A DNA stretch of 64,000 nt from Brachybacterium timonense (GCF_900258505.1 NZ_LT984895.1:895951-959950), one strand, 5' to 3'. Shown: positions 18,842-28,458, numbered from the stretch's first letter. Translations and numbers: made by a program. Notes: generated by a model not told the origin, from the letters alone.

Positions 18842-18920
18842 GATCTGACCAGTCTCCCTGCCCGCGGCCGCGGGCGACAGGACAACTCCCACAATGACTG
18901 GACCTACAAAAGGGGGGTCA

Positions 18921-19330
18921 AGTCCCTGGAGCACGCACTTCTCTCAATGGGGCAAGCAGGAATGAAAGCGGATCGATCCACCATTCTGACAGGGGTAGCC
19001 AGTACGTCCCGTTGGCCTATTCAGACGCGCTCGTCACGGCAGGTGTGAGAGCTTCAGTCGGTACCGTCCGAGATAGTTACGATAACGCGCTGGCAGAGAC
19101 GACAGTGAACGGCCTCTACAAGATGGAGCTGATCCACTCGAAGCGGATCTGGGAATCCGTCAGCGAGGTCGAGCCCGCCACGACGGGCTGGGTCCACTGG
19201 TGGAACACGGCCCGGCTCCACTAAGCTCTCGGCTACCGCTCCCCAGCAGCGGTCGAATCGGCCTACACTCACCCCACGACGACCGCGCCCGCGACCGTCT
19301 AACCACGGAACGAACCCCAGGGCGCTTCAG
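18921..19330 (+). pseudogene. IS3 transposase OrfB 3' remnant with terminal repeat
   Basis: Plus-strand fragment of the C-terminal catalytic domain: LEHALLSMGQAG, then after a frameshift IHHSDRGSQYVPLAYSDAL, DSYDNALAE, MELIHSKRIWESV, and HWWNTARLH stopped by TAA at about 19223. ALGYRSPAAVESAYTH continues after it. It ends with an IS end at 19306-19330, rc CTGAAGCGCCCTGGGG..., matching the ends of the IS3 copies at 20722 and 61584. The 5' part is lost at the boundary with the IS3 element to its left. Confidence 0.85.
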
Positions 19331-19423
19331 TACATAGCTGTCCTGTTGGGGCGCGCTTGTTCGTCGCGCACTTCGATACGGGAGGAGGCTGCCGGCATAG
19401 AGCTGGGACGTGAGGCCGCTTAT

Positions 19424-20383
19424 TCACGTTGGACGCAGCGAGGCGCCCTCTTCACGGTCCCACCGCGATTGGACCAGCGTTAAAAGACTGTCGCGGGCCC
19501 TACGACGGTGAGCCTGGAGAGTTGGAAGACCGGGGTCCACGGGTTTGCGGGCGGCGTCGACGAAGAACCCAAGGATTCCGACCAGCACATCGGTTCCCAC
19601 AGTTGGGGCGATATCATGCCGGGCGAGCACCCCGTCGACGAGACCACTAACGTCCAGGGTTCCGCAGGGGTCCTCCACTGAAGACAGGAGCTGGAGCGCG
19701 TCCGCCACTCGGCTACCGCGGCACGCCCAGGCCCAGTCCACGAGGGTCACGACCCCACGCTCAGTAATCAGGATGTTGTCCGAGCGCAGATCGGAGTGAC
19801 ACAAGGTGTCCCCCTCTAATGCCGCAATCCCCGCCCGCGCGGACAGGCAGAGCCGAGGAAGGCGCGACTGGATCCACGGGTCGAGACCCTCAGGCGGGTC
19901 TTCAGTAACGCGCTCAAAACCCAGCATGTCGGGACCTAGTGTGGCGACCAGGGTGGGTACGTCACCAAGGGGGCATGGCGTGACAGCCTGTTGCAGCGAA
20001 TCCAACGCAGTCAGAACTGTCTCCAACTGACGAGATGTCCACGGCGTCTCTGGCATGCATCCCGGTGCCACCTCAGTAACCAGCACGATCCAGTCGTCAT
20101 GCGTAAGGACAGTGAGGAGTCGCGGTGCAGGAACGGCCGACGGGAGCCTGGAGAGAGTGGCCGCTTCGATCCGGTTCAGGCGCGCTGTCTCGGGGTTTTC
20201 CAGTTCCCGTATGGCCTTTACGAAGAGTTCTTGACCTTTAGTCGAACGCACGATCTCGGCAGTGCTGCGTGAGAAACCACCACTGCAGGAACGCACATCG
20301 ATGACAGGGGCACCCAAGACACCTTCTTCGATGGATGCACGAAGGGCGTGCGGAAGGTCATCCCAGCTCAAGCGTCGCGACAT
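19424..20383 (-). CDS. Phosphotransferase, aminoglycoside/choline kinase-like fold
   Basis: 319 residues from ATG 20383 (an upstream in-frame start adds 25 unlikely residues). The APH-type catalytic loop HSDLRSDNIL (about residues 193-202) and the Mg-binding VDWAWA are present, as is an N-lobe Lys in LFVKAIREL. Such proteins phosphorylate aminoglycosides, homoserine, choline, fructosamine or other small substrates; the substrate cannot be told from sequence. The gene sits between an IS3 remnant and a complete IS3 copy and is less GC-rich than the core, so transfer is likely. Confidence 0.75.
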   Translation of the reverse strand: MSRRLSWDDLPHALRASIEEGVLGAPVIDVRSCSGGFSRSTAEIVRSTKGQELFVKAIRELENPETARLNRIEAATLSRLPSAVPAPRLLTVLTHDDWIVLVTEVAPGCMPETPWTSRQLETVLTALDSLQQAVTPCPLGDVPTLVATLGPDMLGFERVTEDPPEGLDPWIQSRLPRLCLSARAGIAALEGDTLCHSDLRSDNILITERGVVTLVDWAWACRGSRVADALQLLSSVEDPCGTLDVSGLVDGVLARHDIAPTVGTDVLVGILGFFVDAARKPVDPGLPTLQAHRRRARDSLLTLVQSRWDREEGASLRPT

Positions 20384-20700
20384 AGACGCATCTTGCCACA
20401 AGTGCTTACACTGACAGAATCGAAGTATGGAAGCACGAGCCATCGACCGAGCTGGCACCCTACCGAGATAGTGCCTCCTGTGAAATGTCTCGCCACCAGG
20501 AACTCGTAAACGGGCTCTTCAGAGTTGAGTGTGGGCGCGCCGGTGATGCGGGGTAGCTGGGGATATGCGTCGAGGTCCTTGATGATGAGCGGACTTCTAC
20601 CCCCGCTGACCTCAAGGACCTCGACGATGCCCAACCTTAGTTGCGCATGCCCTGACGCGCTCGATCGCTGCGACCGATGCGACTTCCTTCTGAACTTCAC
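20368..20700 (-). CDS. Hypothetical protein, uncertain
   Basis: A 110-residue frame upstream of the phosphotransferase, overlapping its start by 16 bases. The middle (EVLEVSGGRSPLIIKDLDA...) looks protein-like, but I recognise no domain, and the ends are Ser/Arg- and Cys-rich. It may be the 3' remnant of a gene cut by the IS3 insertion at 20722, or not a gene. It fills most of the 20459-20721 gap. Confidence 0.3.
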   Translation of the reverse strand: MKFRRKSHRSQRSSASGHAQLRLGIVEVLEVSGGRSPLIIKDLDAYPQLPRITGAPTLNSEEPVYEFLVARHFTGGTISVGCQLGRWLVLPYFDSVSVSTCGKMRLCRDA

Positions 20701-20749
20701 GGGCCTTCATCTGGTGGCCGTCTGAAGCGTCCTGGGTTTTGTTCCGTGG

Positions 20750-21687
20750 TCAGGACGCAACGGGTGCTGAGTTCTGGTGGTGAGTGTAGGCCGCCTTGGC
20801 CTTTGCGGGAGTGCGGTAGCCCAGGGCCTCGTGGAGACGGCGCGTGTTCCACCAGTGCTCCCACCCCATGGTGGCCAGCTCGACCGCCTCGACGGACTCC
20901 CAGAACCGCTTGGAGTGGATGAGCTCGGCCTTGTAGAGCCCGTTGACCGTCTCGGCCAGGGCGTTGTCGTAAGAGTCGCCCACGGTGCCTACCGAAGCCG
21001 TCACCCCGGCGGTGATGAGGGCATCACAGTACGCCAAACTGACGTACTGAGAGCCCCTATCGCTGTGGTGGATCAGGCCCTGTCGGCCGCGGGTAGCGCC
21101 GGTGGAGACCAGTGCGTGCTCCAGGGCGAGCAGCGGCAGTCCCGCGGTGTGGAGACTGGTCGAGACGGCCCATCCCACGATGCGGCGGGAGTAGACGTCG
21201 GTGATGAACGCGACGTAGCACAAGCCCGTCAGGATCCTGACGTAGGTGGGGGCACCTCCCGCTTGCGGGGGAATGTCAGCGACCCACAACTGGTTGGGGC
21301 CGTTCGCGGTGAACTGCCGCTCCACCACGTCAGGGCGGGTATCCGGCTCACCAGTGGGCTTCGTCGTGATCGGCTTGCGGTCACGCCGAACCCCTTCGAG
21401 GCCGGCGGCCTTCATCAGCCGCCCGACCTGGTCTCGGCCGATCTTCCAGCCGGCCCGGACCATCGCGTGGTGCATCTTCCGGACCCCGTAGACCCCGTAG
21501 TTCTCGGCGTGGATCCGCTCGAGCTCCTCGATGAGGAGCTCGTCTTGTAGAGCCCTCGCGGAGGCAGGCCGTCTCTTCGCGGCGCGGTAGCCGCCAGAGG
21601 TGATGAACCCACGTTCCGTTGCGCTGAGCACGCGGCAGATGGCCCAGGCCCGAACTGATCGCGGTGTTCGTCGATGAAACGGATCAT
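20750..21687 (-). pseudogene. IS3 transposase OrfB, frameshifted
   Basis: Begins MIRFIDEHRDQFG at ATG 21687, overlapping orfA by ATGA. It shifts frame at about 21650, where the sister copy at 61931 has GGGG and this one GGG. The remainder is well preserved: RIHAENYGVYGVRKMHHAM, HHSDRGSQYV, ALAETVNGLYKAELIHSKR, and a C-terminus LGYRTPAKAKAAYTH. Next to the first catalytic Asp the sister reads WVADMTYVR but this copy reads WVADIPPQAGGAPTYVR, a 24-base insertion. Confidence 0.85.
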
Positions 21688-22004
21688 CTCGTCGTGGGGC
21701 GGTCGAGCTCCGCTGCGAAAAAAGCCGAGGCCTTGCGCAGGATCTCGTTCGCGCGTCGTAGCTCGAGGTTCTCCCTGCGTAGCCTGGTGATCTCCTCGGC
21801 CTCAGCGGTGCTCAGCCCTGGAGCCTGGCCCTGGTCGATGCGGTCCTGCTTCCACCAGTTCCGCACAGTGTGAGGCGAGATCCCGCCGAGGGCTTCGCCC
21901 ACGGCGGTGCAGGCGACCCAGCCCGAGCACTACTCGGCACGGACGCGTTCGTCGATGAGCTTCAGGGCACGGGCCTTGAACTCGGCGGTGTACTTCTGGG
22001 GCAT
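21684..22004 (-). pseudogene. IS3 transposase OrfA with amber stop
   Basis: From ATG 22004 it reads MPQKYTAEFKARALKLIDER, then a TAG at codon 25 (complement of 21930-21932), then GEALGGISPHTVRNWWKQ and the leucine-rich coiled coil. The intact length would be 106 residues. A single C-to-T change (CAG to TAG) explains the stop. Confidence 0.82.
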
Positions 22005-22137
22005 GCTCCGATCCTCCTTGAAGAACTAGGCCGGAACGAAACCCAGGACGCTTCAGCGTGGGGGTAGGGCATGCTTGGGCGAGCGCGCGTGGCAAGCGCG
22101 TGCACTCTCAAACCGCACTGCTTCGTAAGCTGGGACG

Positions 22138-23568
22138 GTGACCCACTACGACATCGCCCTCATCGGCTCCGGCTCCGTCAACTCATTCCCCGGCCCTGAT
22201 CTCGCTGACAAGCGAATCGTCCAGATTGACCGCGGTGTGGGCCCGCATGGCGTCTTCGGTGGCACCTGCCTGAACGTCGGCTGCATCCCCACAAAAATGT
22301 TCGTGCACACGGCGAACGTGGCCGCCGACGCAGCCGAAGCCGCCCGCTTCGGTCTCGCCCCGGCGCAGCTCGCGCCCGACTGGCCAGCGATCCGCGACCG
22401 CATCTTCGGCCGCATCGACCCGATTGCCGAGGGCGGCGAGGAATACCGCCGCGACCACGAGGACAACGCGAATCTCACCCTGCTGCGCGGCACGGCCCGC
22501 TTCACCGCGCCCACACAGGTCGAGGTGGAACTCGCGGACGGTGGCACCGAGCAGGTGAGCGCCGACGTGTTCGTGCTGGGTGCCGGTTCACGACCCTCGA
22601 TCCCGTCGATCCCCGGTCTGCGGGAGGCACAGCCTCATACGTCGGACACCGTCATGCGCCTGTCTGAGCTGCCCGCTTCGCTCGCGATCCTGGGCTCCGG
22701 CGTGATCGCTGTGGAAATGGCGCATGTGTTCGCGAGCCTCGGCGTGGAGGTCACGATCATCGCCCGCTCGCAGCGGCTGCTGCGTGCCGCCGATCGCGAC
22801 ATCTCCGAGCGCCTGACCGAGCTGCTCGCCGCACGCGTGCATGTGGTCACCGGCTTCGCCACCGAACGCGTCGAGCGCACGGCCCAGGGCGTGATGCTTC
22901 ACGGCACGAGGGAGGGGAGCCCTGCTCAGCTGCACGCTGAGGAACTGCTGGTCGCGACCGGGCGTCAGCCCAACAGTGACCTGCTGGACTGCGCCGCCGC
23001 CGGAATCGACACAGATCAGGCGGGGCGTGTGGTGGTGGATGCGTATCAGCGGGTGCTCGGTCACGGGCAGGTGCTCGACGGCATGTGGGCGCTCGGTGAC
23101 CTCTCCAGCCCGGCGCAGCTCAAGCACGTGGCGAATCACGAGCTGCGGACCGTGCGGCACAACATCCTGCATCCGGGCGAGCTGCGTCGCTCAGACACGA
23201 TGCCCGTGCCGTTCGGAGTCTTCACCTCCCCGCAGGTGGCGTGGGTGGGCCTCGATGAGGTTGCTGCACAGGACCGGGCGCAGGCGACGGGCCGACAGGT
23301 CCGTGTGGCGATGCAGGAGTACGCGTCGATCGCGTACGGCTGGGCGATGGAGAACACCACTGGTTTCCTCAAGCTTGTCGTGGATGCGGAGACCACCGAG
23401 ATCTTGGGGGCGCACCTGATCGGCCCCGAGGCCACCACGTTGATCCAGGTGCTGGTTCAGGCCATGAGCACCGGGCAGACGGCGAGGGATATTGCCCGCA
23501 GCCAGTACTGGATCCACCCAGCCATGCCTGAGCTGATCGAGAACGCGCTGCTGCAGGTTATCGACTGA
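22138..23568 (+). CDS. mtr: Mycothione reductase
   Basis: 476 residues from GTG 22138. A class I flavin disulfide reductase: FAD-binding GSGSVNSF at the N-terminus, redox-active GGTCLNVGCIPTKMF, NAD(P)H-binding GSGVIAVEMAHVFASLG, FAD-contact WALGD, and the C-terminal interface YWIHPAMPELIENALL with the catalytic His. These fit mycothione reductase, which regenerates mycothiol from its disulfide using NADPH, better than dihydrolipoamide dehydrogenase. Mycothiol is restricted to Actinobacteria. It begins 80 bases after the IS3 copy, so its upstream control region may have been altered by the insertion. Confidence 0.88.
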   Translation: MTHYDIALIGSGSVNSFPGPDLADKRIVQIDRGVGPHGVFGGTCLNVGCIPTKMFVHTANVAADAAEAARFGLAPAQLAPDWPAIRDRIFGRIDPIAEGGEEYRRDHEDNANLTLLRGTARFTAPTQVEVELADGGTEQVSADVFVLGAGSRPSIPSIPGLREAQPHTSDTVMRLSELPASLAILGSGVIAVEMAHVFASLGVEVTIIARSQRLLRAADRDISERLTELLAARVHVVTGFATERVERTAQGVMLHGTREGSPAQLHAEELLVATGRQPNSDLLDCAAAGIDTDQAGRVVVDAYQRVLGHGQVLDGMWALGDLSSPAQLKHVANHELRTVRHNILHPGELRRSDTMPVPFGVFTSPQVAWVGLDEVAAQDRAQATGRQVRVAMQEYASIAYGWAMENTTGFLKLVVDAETTEILGAHLIGPEATTLIQVLVQAMSTGQTARDIARSQYWIHPAMPELIENALLQVID

Positions 23569-23621
23569 GACGCACGCGACGGCAGTGAGACGCACGGACG
23601 CACGTGATGGGAGCGTGCGCC

Positions 23622-25808
23622 TCAGCCCTCGGCGTTCTCGTCGTAGCCAGGCATGCAGGACTGGAGCGGGTCCTTCTCGACCGTCGGCTGCGTCGTCGGC
23701 TTCTCGGAGCCCGACGTCGACTCATCATCCGTGGCCGATTCAGATGGCGTCTCCGATGCGGTGGGGCTCTCCGACTCCGTGGCGGACTCGGAGTCTTCGC
23801 TCGCCTCTGGCGATGTGGCGGGCTTCTCCGACTGCGGGGCGCCCGAGGCTGACGTCGACTCGTCCGCGCCGGTCACGGACTCTGGCGCTTCCTGTTGCAT
23901 GGAGTCCTCAATCGACGCCTGTGTCCAGGCTTTCACATACTCCCAGTCAGGGTCCCCGGAAGGGGTGACGTCCTGCGTGATCGGGTACGACGTGAAGCCG
24001 GCATCCTTGATCCGTAGTGCAAGCTCCACGAAGGCGTCTACGTCGGTCGTGGGGATGTCGGTGACGATGTTCTTCTCCGTGGCGGAGACGAGGCCCGGGA
24101 TGCTGAGCGCGAGGGTCTGCGGGTTCGCTTCTTCGGTGACCACGCGCACGATGCGCTGCTGGCGGCACATGCGGTTGAAGTCGTCGGAACCCTCGCGAGA
24201 GCGGGCGTACCACAGGGCGTGGTAGCCGTCGAGCTTCTGCTCACCTGGTTCGATATAGCCGGTGACCTTGTTCTTCCTGCCGGTCGCCTGATTGATGCCG
24301 CCCCCGATGGGGATGCGGCGCTCGACCACCATGTTCACGCCACCGATGGCGTCCACCAGGTCCTCGAAACCCTGGAGGTTCACCATGGCGTAGTAGTCGG
24401 TCTTCAGGCCCAGGGTCTCCTCCACTGCCCAGCGCGTGGCGGTCAGGCCCGGTTCGGGATCTCCGGGGAACAGGTCTTTGCGGTCCTCGGCCCAGGTCCA
24501 CACGGCGTTGATGAGGTCCTGGTTACGGCCGAAGTAGCGGAAGCCGTCGGGGAACTCCTTGGCAGCAACGGTGCCCTTCGGGAAGCGCACATGCTCGAGA
24601 TTGCGGGGGATCGAGAACAGGGCGGTGCGGCCTGTCTCGGTGTCGATCGACGCCACCATGATCGTGTCGGGTCGGGTGCCGGTGCGGTCGGCACCGGCGT
24701 CCTGCCCGAGCATCATGATGTTGACGCGGCCCACACCAGCCCATGGGTCGGGGCCCTCGACGACACGACCCTCACCATGCTTTCCACCGAACACGTACTG
24801 GGAGCCGAGCAGGCTCTGCGCGGCCCACAGTGATTGAATGCCGCGGCCGAACGGTAGCGCGACAACGGCGACCATCACGGCGGCGAGCACCAGGGCAGCG
24901 ACGCGTTTCCCACCGCGCAGGCGTTCCTTCGTGGACTGGGCGAGACTGGTCGCCACGATCTGCAGACACCACACGATGCCGGTGCCCACAACGAGCGCGA
25001 GCAGTGCCCACAGCACGCCGCGCCGCGAGAGCAGACGCAGACCGGTGCGCACCGGATCGGTGAAGAGGTAGAAGCCCGCCGCGGCCAGAACAGCGACGAT
25101 CAGCAGGCCCAGCAGGATCAGGCCCACACGACGCAACCTCGTGGTGATCAGGCCGGTACCTGGCACCGCGGAGGTGAGGACCGTCCAGAGCGCGACCTTC
25201 GGCAGCCCGGAGCCGGGGGAGTGTTCTCGGCGCTGGCCGGAGCGTTGCGGGGTGGTGCGGGCAGGAGCATCGCTGGTCGTGGAGTCCGCCTGGGGGGTGT
25301 TCTGCGGGGTGCTCGGCTCGCCTGTCGCGCCGGCTTCGGTGGTGGCGTCAAGGTTGTGTCCGGGGCCGGTGCTGGCTGCGGCTGCCTCCATGTGAGGGCC
25401 CCAGGCCGAGGTTGCGGCGTCCGTCTCGTCCTCGGGGAGGGTGCGTCGGCGTCGGCCATGACGTGGGGTCAGGGCTGCCGTGTCGACGTCTGGGTCGGAC
25501 GCGGCGGAACCGTCACGCTGTGATTCGTCGGGGCCCTCAAGCTCGGCAGGCATTGGCGAGGAGGGATGCTGCTCGTCAGCGGCGTCGGCGTGTGGTGCCG
25601 GGTCCTGTGGCTCAGGTGCGTCGGGCTGTGCCGTCTCGGCGTCGCTGGCATGCGCGGCGAGCCAGGTCCGCTTCGTCTCTCCGAAAATGGCCTGGCGGTT
25701 CTGCCGCGCCTCCTGCTCAGAGGCTCGCTGAGGGGGCTGTGGACGACCAACACCCCTGTGTCGGCCCGCGCGGCGGCGCCGCGGGCGGTCCGAGAACTGG
25801 TCCGTCAT
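23622..25808 (-). CDS. Large LytR-CpsA-Psr (LCP) family protein
   Basis: 728 residues from ATG 25808; an in-frame ATG at 25817 would add three. The first 200 or so residues are hydrophilic, Pro/Ala/Asp-rich and basic at the start. Three membrane segments follow (about 215-300), then an extracellular LCP domain: MMLGQDAGADRTGTRPDTIM, SIPRNLEHVRFP, GINQATGRK, GYHALWYARSREGSDDFNRM. A Ser/Glu/Thr-rich tail of about 70 residues ends it. LCP proteins transfer lipid-linked glycopolymers (teichoic acid or arabinogalactan types) onto peptidoglycan. Divergent from guaB1 across 120 bases. Confidence 0.9.
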   Translation of the reverse strand: MTDQFSDRPRRRRAGRHRGVGRPQPPQRASEQEARQNRQAIFGETKRTWLAAHASDAETAQPDAPEPQDPAPHADAADEQHPSSPMPAELEGPDESQRDGSAASDPDVDTAALTPRHGRRRRTLPEDETDAATSAWGPHMEAAAASTGPGHNLDATTEAGATGEPSTPQNTPQADSTTSDAPARTTPQRSGQRREHSPGSGLPKVALWTVLTSAVPGTGLITTRLRRVGLILLGLLIVAVLAAAGFYLFTDPVRTGLRLLSRRGVLWALLALVVGTGIVWCLQIVATSLAQSTKERLRGGKRVAALVLAAVMVAVVALPFGRGIQSLWAAQSLLGSQYVFGGKHGEGRVVEGPDPWAGVGRVNIMMLGQDAGADRTGTRPDTIMVASIDTETGRTALFSIPRNLEHVRFPKGTVAAKEFPDGFRYFGRNQDLINAVWTWAEDRKDLFPGDPEPGLTATRWAVEETLGLKTDYYAMVNLQGFEDLVDAIGGVNMVVERRIPIGGGINQATGRKNKVTGYIEPGEQKLDGYHALWYARSREGSDDFNRMCRQQRIVRVVTEEANPQTLALSIPGLVSATEKNIVTDIPTTDVDAFVELALRIKDAGFTSYPITQDVTPSGDPDWEYVKAWTQASIEDSMQQEAPESVTGADESTSASGAPQSEKPATSPEASEDSESATESESPTASETPSESATDDESTSGSEKPTTQPTVEKDPLQSCMPGYDENAEG

Positions 25809-25928
25809 GCGCGTCATCCTAGTTTTTCCTCTGCCGGCATCCGGGGATCTGACTGTGAGAACTTCGTGAATACGTGTGGTGTGCGCTGTCAGCCCCGCAG
25901 TACCCGTGGGGTCTCTATCGTGGAGTCC

Positions 25929-27389
25929 ATGCGCCTGATCCATACGCCCACCACGGACCTCACCTACGACGACTGCTTCTTCCTGCCTGCGCGTTCGGCA
26001 GTGACCAGCCGCTTCGACGTGGACCTCGCCAGTGATGACGGCACCGGCACCACCATCCCGCTGATCGCCGCGAACATGACCGCGGTCACCGGGCGACGCA
26101 TGGCCGAGGTGATGGCGCGCCGCGGCGGACTCGCCGTGCTGCCGCAGGACCTTGCCCCGGAGCGAATCGAGTCGATTGTGCGCTCCCTCAAGGAGCGTGA
26201 CCTGCTGGTGGACCGCGCTCTGACCCTCGGGCCAGACGGCACGCTCGGCCAGGCTGCCGATCTGCTGCCCAAGCGACCGCATGGCGTGGTGGTGGTCGTG
26301 GATGAGCAGCGCCGGCCGCTGGGGGTGGTGAGCGAGCATGAGATCGCCGGACGCGACACCTTCGCCCGGGTCAGCGATGTGCTCAGCGAAGACGTGCTGC
26401 GCCTGAGCCCCGACGAGGCTGCTGGTGACCCCGCCGCTGTGCATGCGCGGATCGCCGCCACGCATCACGATGCGGCGCTCGTGCTGGAGGCCGACGGGTC
26501 GCTGCGCGGCATCCTCACCTCCCGCGGTGTGCTGCGCTCGACGATCTACCGGCCCGCCACAGATGAGCAGGGCCGACTGCGCGCTGCCGTCGCTGTTGGC
26601 ATCAACGCCGACATCCGCCGGCGCGTGCGGGAGCTCATTGACGCCGGCACTGACGTGATCGTGCTGGACACCGCCCATGGACATCAGGAGCGCATGATCG
26701 AGGCGCTGCGCCTGGCCCGCGAGGAGATCGGCGAGGCGGATTCCACCCCGGTTCGACTGGTGGCCGGCAACATCGTGACCGCGGAGGGCACCCGCGATCT
26801 GCTCGATGCGGGGGCCGACATCGTGAAGGTCGGTGTGGGCCCGGGAGCGATGTGCACCACGCGCATGATGACCGGTGTGGGCCGTCCGCAGTTCTCCGCG
26901 GTGCTCGAGTGTGCCCGGGAAGCCGCCGCGAGCGGGCATCACATCTGGGCCGACGGCGGTGTGCGGCATCCTCGGGACGTGGCGCTCGCTCTCGCTGCCG
27001 GCGCCTCCAACGTGATGATCGGCTCCTGGCTCGCCGGCACCTATGAGTCGCCCGGACAGATGCGCACCGATGAGACGGGGCGACGCTACAAGGAGTCCTT
27101 CGGCATGGCGTCCAAGCGCGCCGTCTCCCAGCGCACCGCGCAGGAGGATGCCTTCGCGCGTGCCCGTAAGAGCCTGTTCGAGGAGGGCATCTCCACGTCC
27201 CGCATGTACCTGGCTGAGGGCGCCGGAGGCGTGGAGGATCTGATCGATGCGATCACCGCGGGGGTGCGCTCGTCCTACACCTACGCTGGTGCGCGCACCA
27301 CCGCTGAGTTCCGGGAACGCGCCGTGATCGGCCTGCAGGGCGCCGCCGGCTATGCAGAAGGACGCCCGGTCTCGAGCTCCTGGACCTGA
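25929..27389 (+). CDS. guaB1: GuaB1-family IMP dehydrogenase-related protein (GMP reductase)
   Basis: 486 residues from ATG 25929 (GTG 25920 is an alternative); the open frame extends 5' through non-conserved sequence. (beta/alpha)8 IMPDH/GMPR fold with a CBS pair inserted at about residues 95-210. The catalytic loop is [20 protein letters not shown], and [13 protein letters not shown] is in the flap. The actinobacterial GuaB1 group has been shown in mycobacteria to act as a GMP reductase recycling GMP to IMP, regulated through its CBS domains. Single gene; no purine neighbours. Confidence 0.88.
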   Translation: MRLIHTPTTDLTYDDCFFLPARSAVTSRFDVDLASDDGTGTTIPLIAANMTAVTGRRMAEVMARRGGLAVLPQDLAPERIESIVRSLKERDLLVDRALTLGPDGTLGQAADLLPKRPHGVVVVVDEQRRPLGVVSEHEIAGRDTFARVSDVLSEDVLRLSPDEAAGDPAAVHARIAATHHDAALVLEADGSLRGILTSRGVLRSTIYRPATDEQGRLRAAVAVGINADIRRRVRELIDAGTDVIVLDTAHGHQERMIEALRLAREEIGEADSTPVRLVAGNIVTAEGTRDLLDAGADIVKVGVGPGAMCTTRMMTGVGRPQFSAVLECAREAAASGHHIWADGGVRHPRDVALALAAGASNVMIGSWLAGTYESPGQMRTDETGRRYKESFGMASKRAVSQRTAQEDAFARARKSLFEEGISTSRMYLAEGAGGVEDLIDAITAGVRSSYTYAGARTTAEFRERAVIGLQGAAGYAEGRPVSSSWT

Positions 27390-27631
27390 TCGCACGGGGG
27401 CAGACGCTGGCCTTGCATGGTATGACCCGCCTTTGGGTAGGCCTGCCGTGAGGCGGTGACCGCAGCTCTGATTGGCCTTCCCGGGTGGCTCGACTGGTGC
27501 AGCGGGTGGCTCACGATGATCCGGAAAAGGGTGCCGCAGCATCCGCCTAGGTGCTAGTTTCTGGATAGCGGGATGCTCACTTTGGCACTCTGATTGCGGA
27601 GCGTGCGGGCAACTAACGATGAGGTGGTTTC

Positions 27632-27766
27632 ATGACGCTTACATTTCCTATGTTCGCCGAAGTGCTGTTCGGGCTCGGTTGGGTTGTTTTGGCTGTGGCC
27701 CTGGGCGTCGGGGTGGTAAGGATGATTCGGCGCTCTTCCACCGGGAAGCGGGGTGGTAAAAGATGA
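27632..27766 (+). CDS. Tiny membrane protein, 44 residues
   Basis: ATG 27632, preceded by GAGGTGG at a suitable distance. One hydrophobic segment (FAEVLFGLGWVVLAVALGVG) and a basic tail ending RRSSTGKRGGKR. It overlaps the next gene by ATGA (27763-27766), so the two are probably translated together. No family recognised. The surrounding 27.55-28.33 kb is clearly less GC-rich (about half G+C) than the neighbouring genes. The preceding 242-base gap (27390-27631) shows nothing else. Confidence 0.55.
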   Translation: MTLTFPMFAEVLFGLGWVVLAVALGVGVVRMIRRSSTGKRGGKR

Positions 27767-28304
27767 AGATACTGAACAAGGGTAGTCGTGCGTTCATAGC
27801 GGGCGTTGTTGTGGTGTTACTTGGGTTTAATATGCAGGCGGTTCAACGTCGACTTTCGTGTCCGCATCGGCGGGCAGTGGATCTTCGGCTCGGACTGAGG
27901 GTGAGTACCGGGATGACGGCGGAGCCAACATCCGTCCTTACGCCGTCGCGGTGAAGGATGTCGGATGTGCATCAAAGAAGTCTTCTGGCGGCAAGGTTTT
28001 CTACACTCAATGCTTGGTGAAGGCTATCTACCTGATCGGGACAGCGTCGTTCTATTTCGACGGAACTCGCGCGTCAGGAAAGTTCACCATCGACCGCGTC
28101 TATGGGGGTGCCTGCAACTACTTGCTTAGTTGCGGTGCTCCCAAGGTCCAACGCAAGATCTCTTCTTCGACGAGGCACGCGCTAGCAGACATGACTGTGC
28201 GGGGAACGCCGGTCAAGGGTGTCGGCTGGACGCAGTACCTTCTCGTCCGCGTGACGAACAAGGGCGTGATGACCGCCTACGGGGACTACGGATACATCAA
28301 GTAG
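27763..28304 (+). pseudogene. Secreted four-cysteine protein, frameshifted in the signal peptide region
   Basis: ATG 27763 gives a good signal peptide (MKILNKGSRAFIAGVVVVLL, ending FNMQA) but the frame then ends at 27954 in Arg-rich sequence. The next frame continues GGSTSTFVSASAG and a sensible 145-residue mature domain with Cys in VGCASKK, YTQCLV, GACNYLLSC, ending AYGDYGYIK. One extra G at about 27840 would join them just after the cleavage site. So it is either a one-base deletion, a sequencing error, or expression from GTG 27858 without a signal. No domain recognised. Coupled to the tiny membrane protein upstream. Confidence 0.55.
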
Positions 28305-28458
28305 TTGGAGACGGTGTCTTGAAGCGTGGAACGTACTGATGTGCTCCTGTCTGCGCCCCTCCGGGAGGATCGGAGCTGGGTGTAGCGTGCGGCGGGGTTC
28401 GATGCGGATGATGGCGGGGTCCCGCTCCGCCTGTGAGCCAGCTCGCTATGCTGACGCC

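Larger units (their letters stand above)
17683..18920 (-). mobile_element. IS3-family insertion sequence, orfB interrupted
   Basis: A 1.24-kb element with orfA and orfB on the minus strand. Its ends are imperfect inverted repeats: TGCCCCCACGGTTAGGTCC at the left and TGACCCCCCTTTTGTAGG continuing to TCC at the right. Similarity continues inward for about 20 further bases. No clear target duplication is visible. Its right end lies exactly against a fragment of a different IS3 transposase, so it inserted into, or deleted up to, an older element. Confidence 0.8.
20722..22057 (-). mobile_element. IS3-family insertion sequence with 3-bp target duplication
   Basis: 1336 bp. Ends are 25-bp inverted repeats with one mismatch (CTGAAGCGTCCTGGGTTT..., at 20722-20746 and 22033-22057). 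It is flanked by CGT on both sides (20719-20721 and 22058-22060), the 3-bp duplication expected for IS3. Genes run on the minus strand. Both open frames carry damage, so this copy probably cannot move unaided. Its ends match those of the remnant at 19306-19330 and of the copy starting at 61584. Confidence 0.92.

Noticed and set aside
17683..18920. Target-site duplication of the first IS3 element
   Set aside because: Flanks GCC/ACC at the left and AGT at the right do not match; a deletion at the right side probably removed it.
23622..27542. Single 1306-residue minus-strand protein
   Set aside because: Only the part up to 25808 is LCP-like; the rest is the shadow of guaB1 on the other strand.
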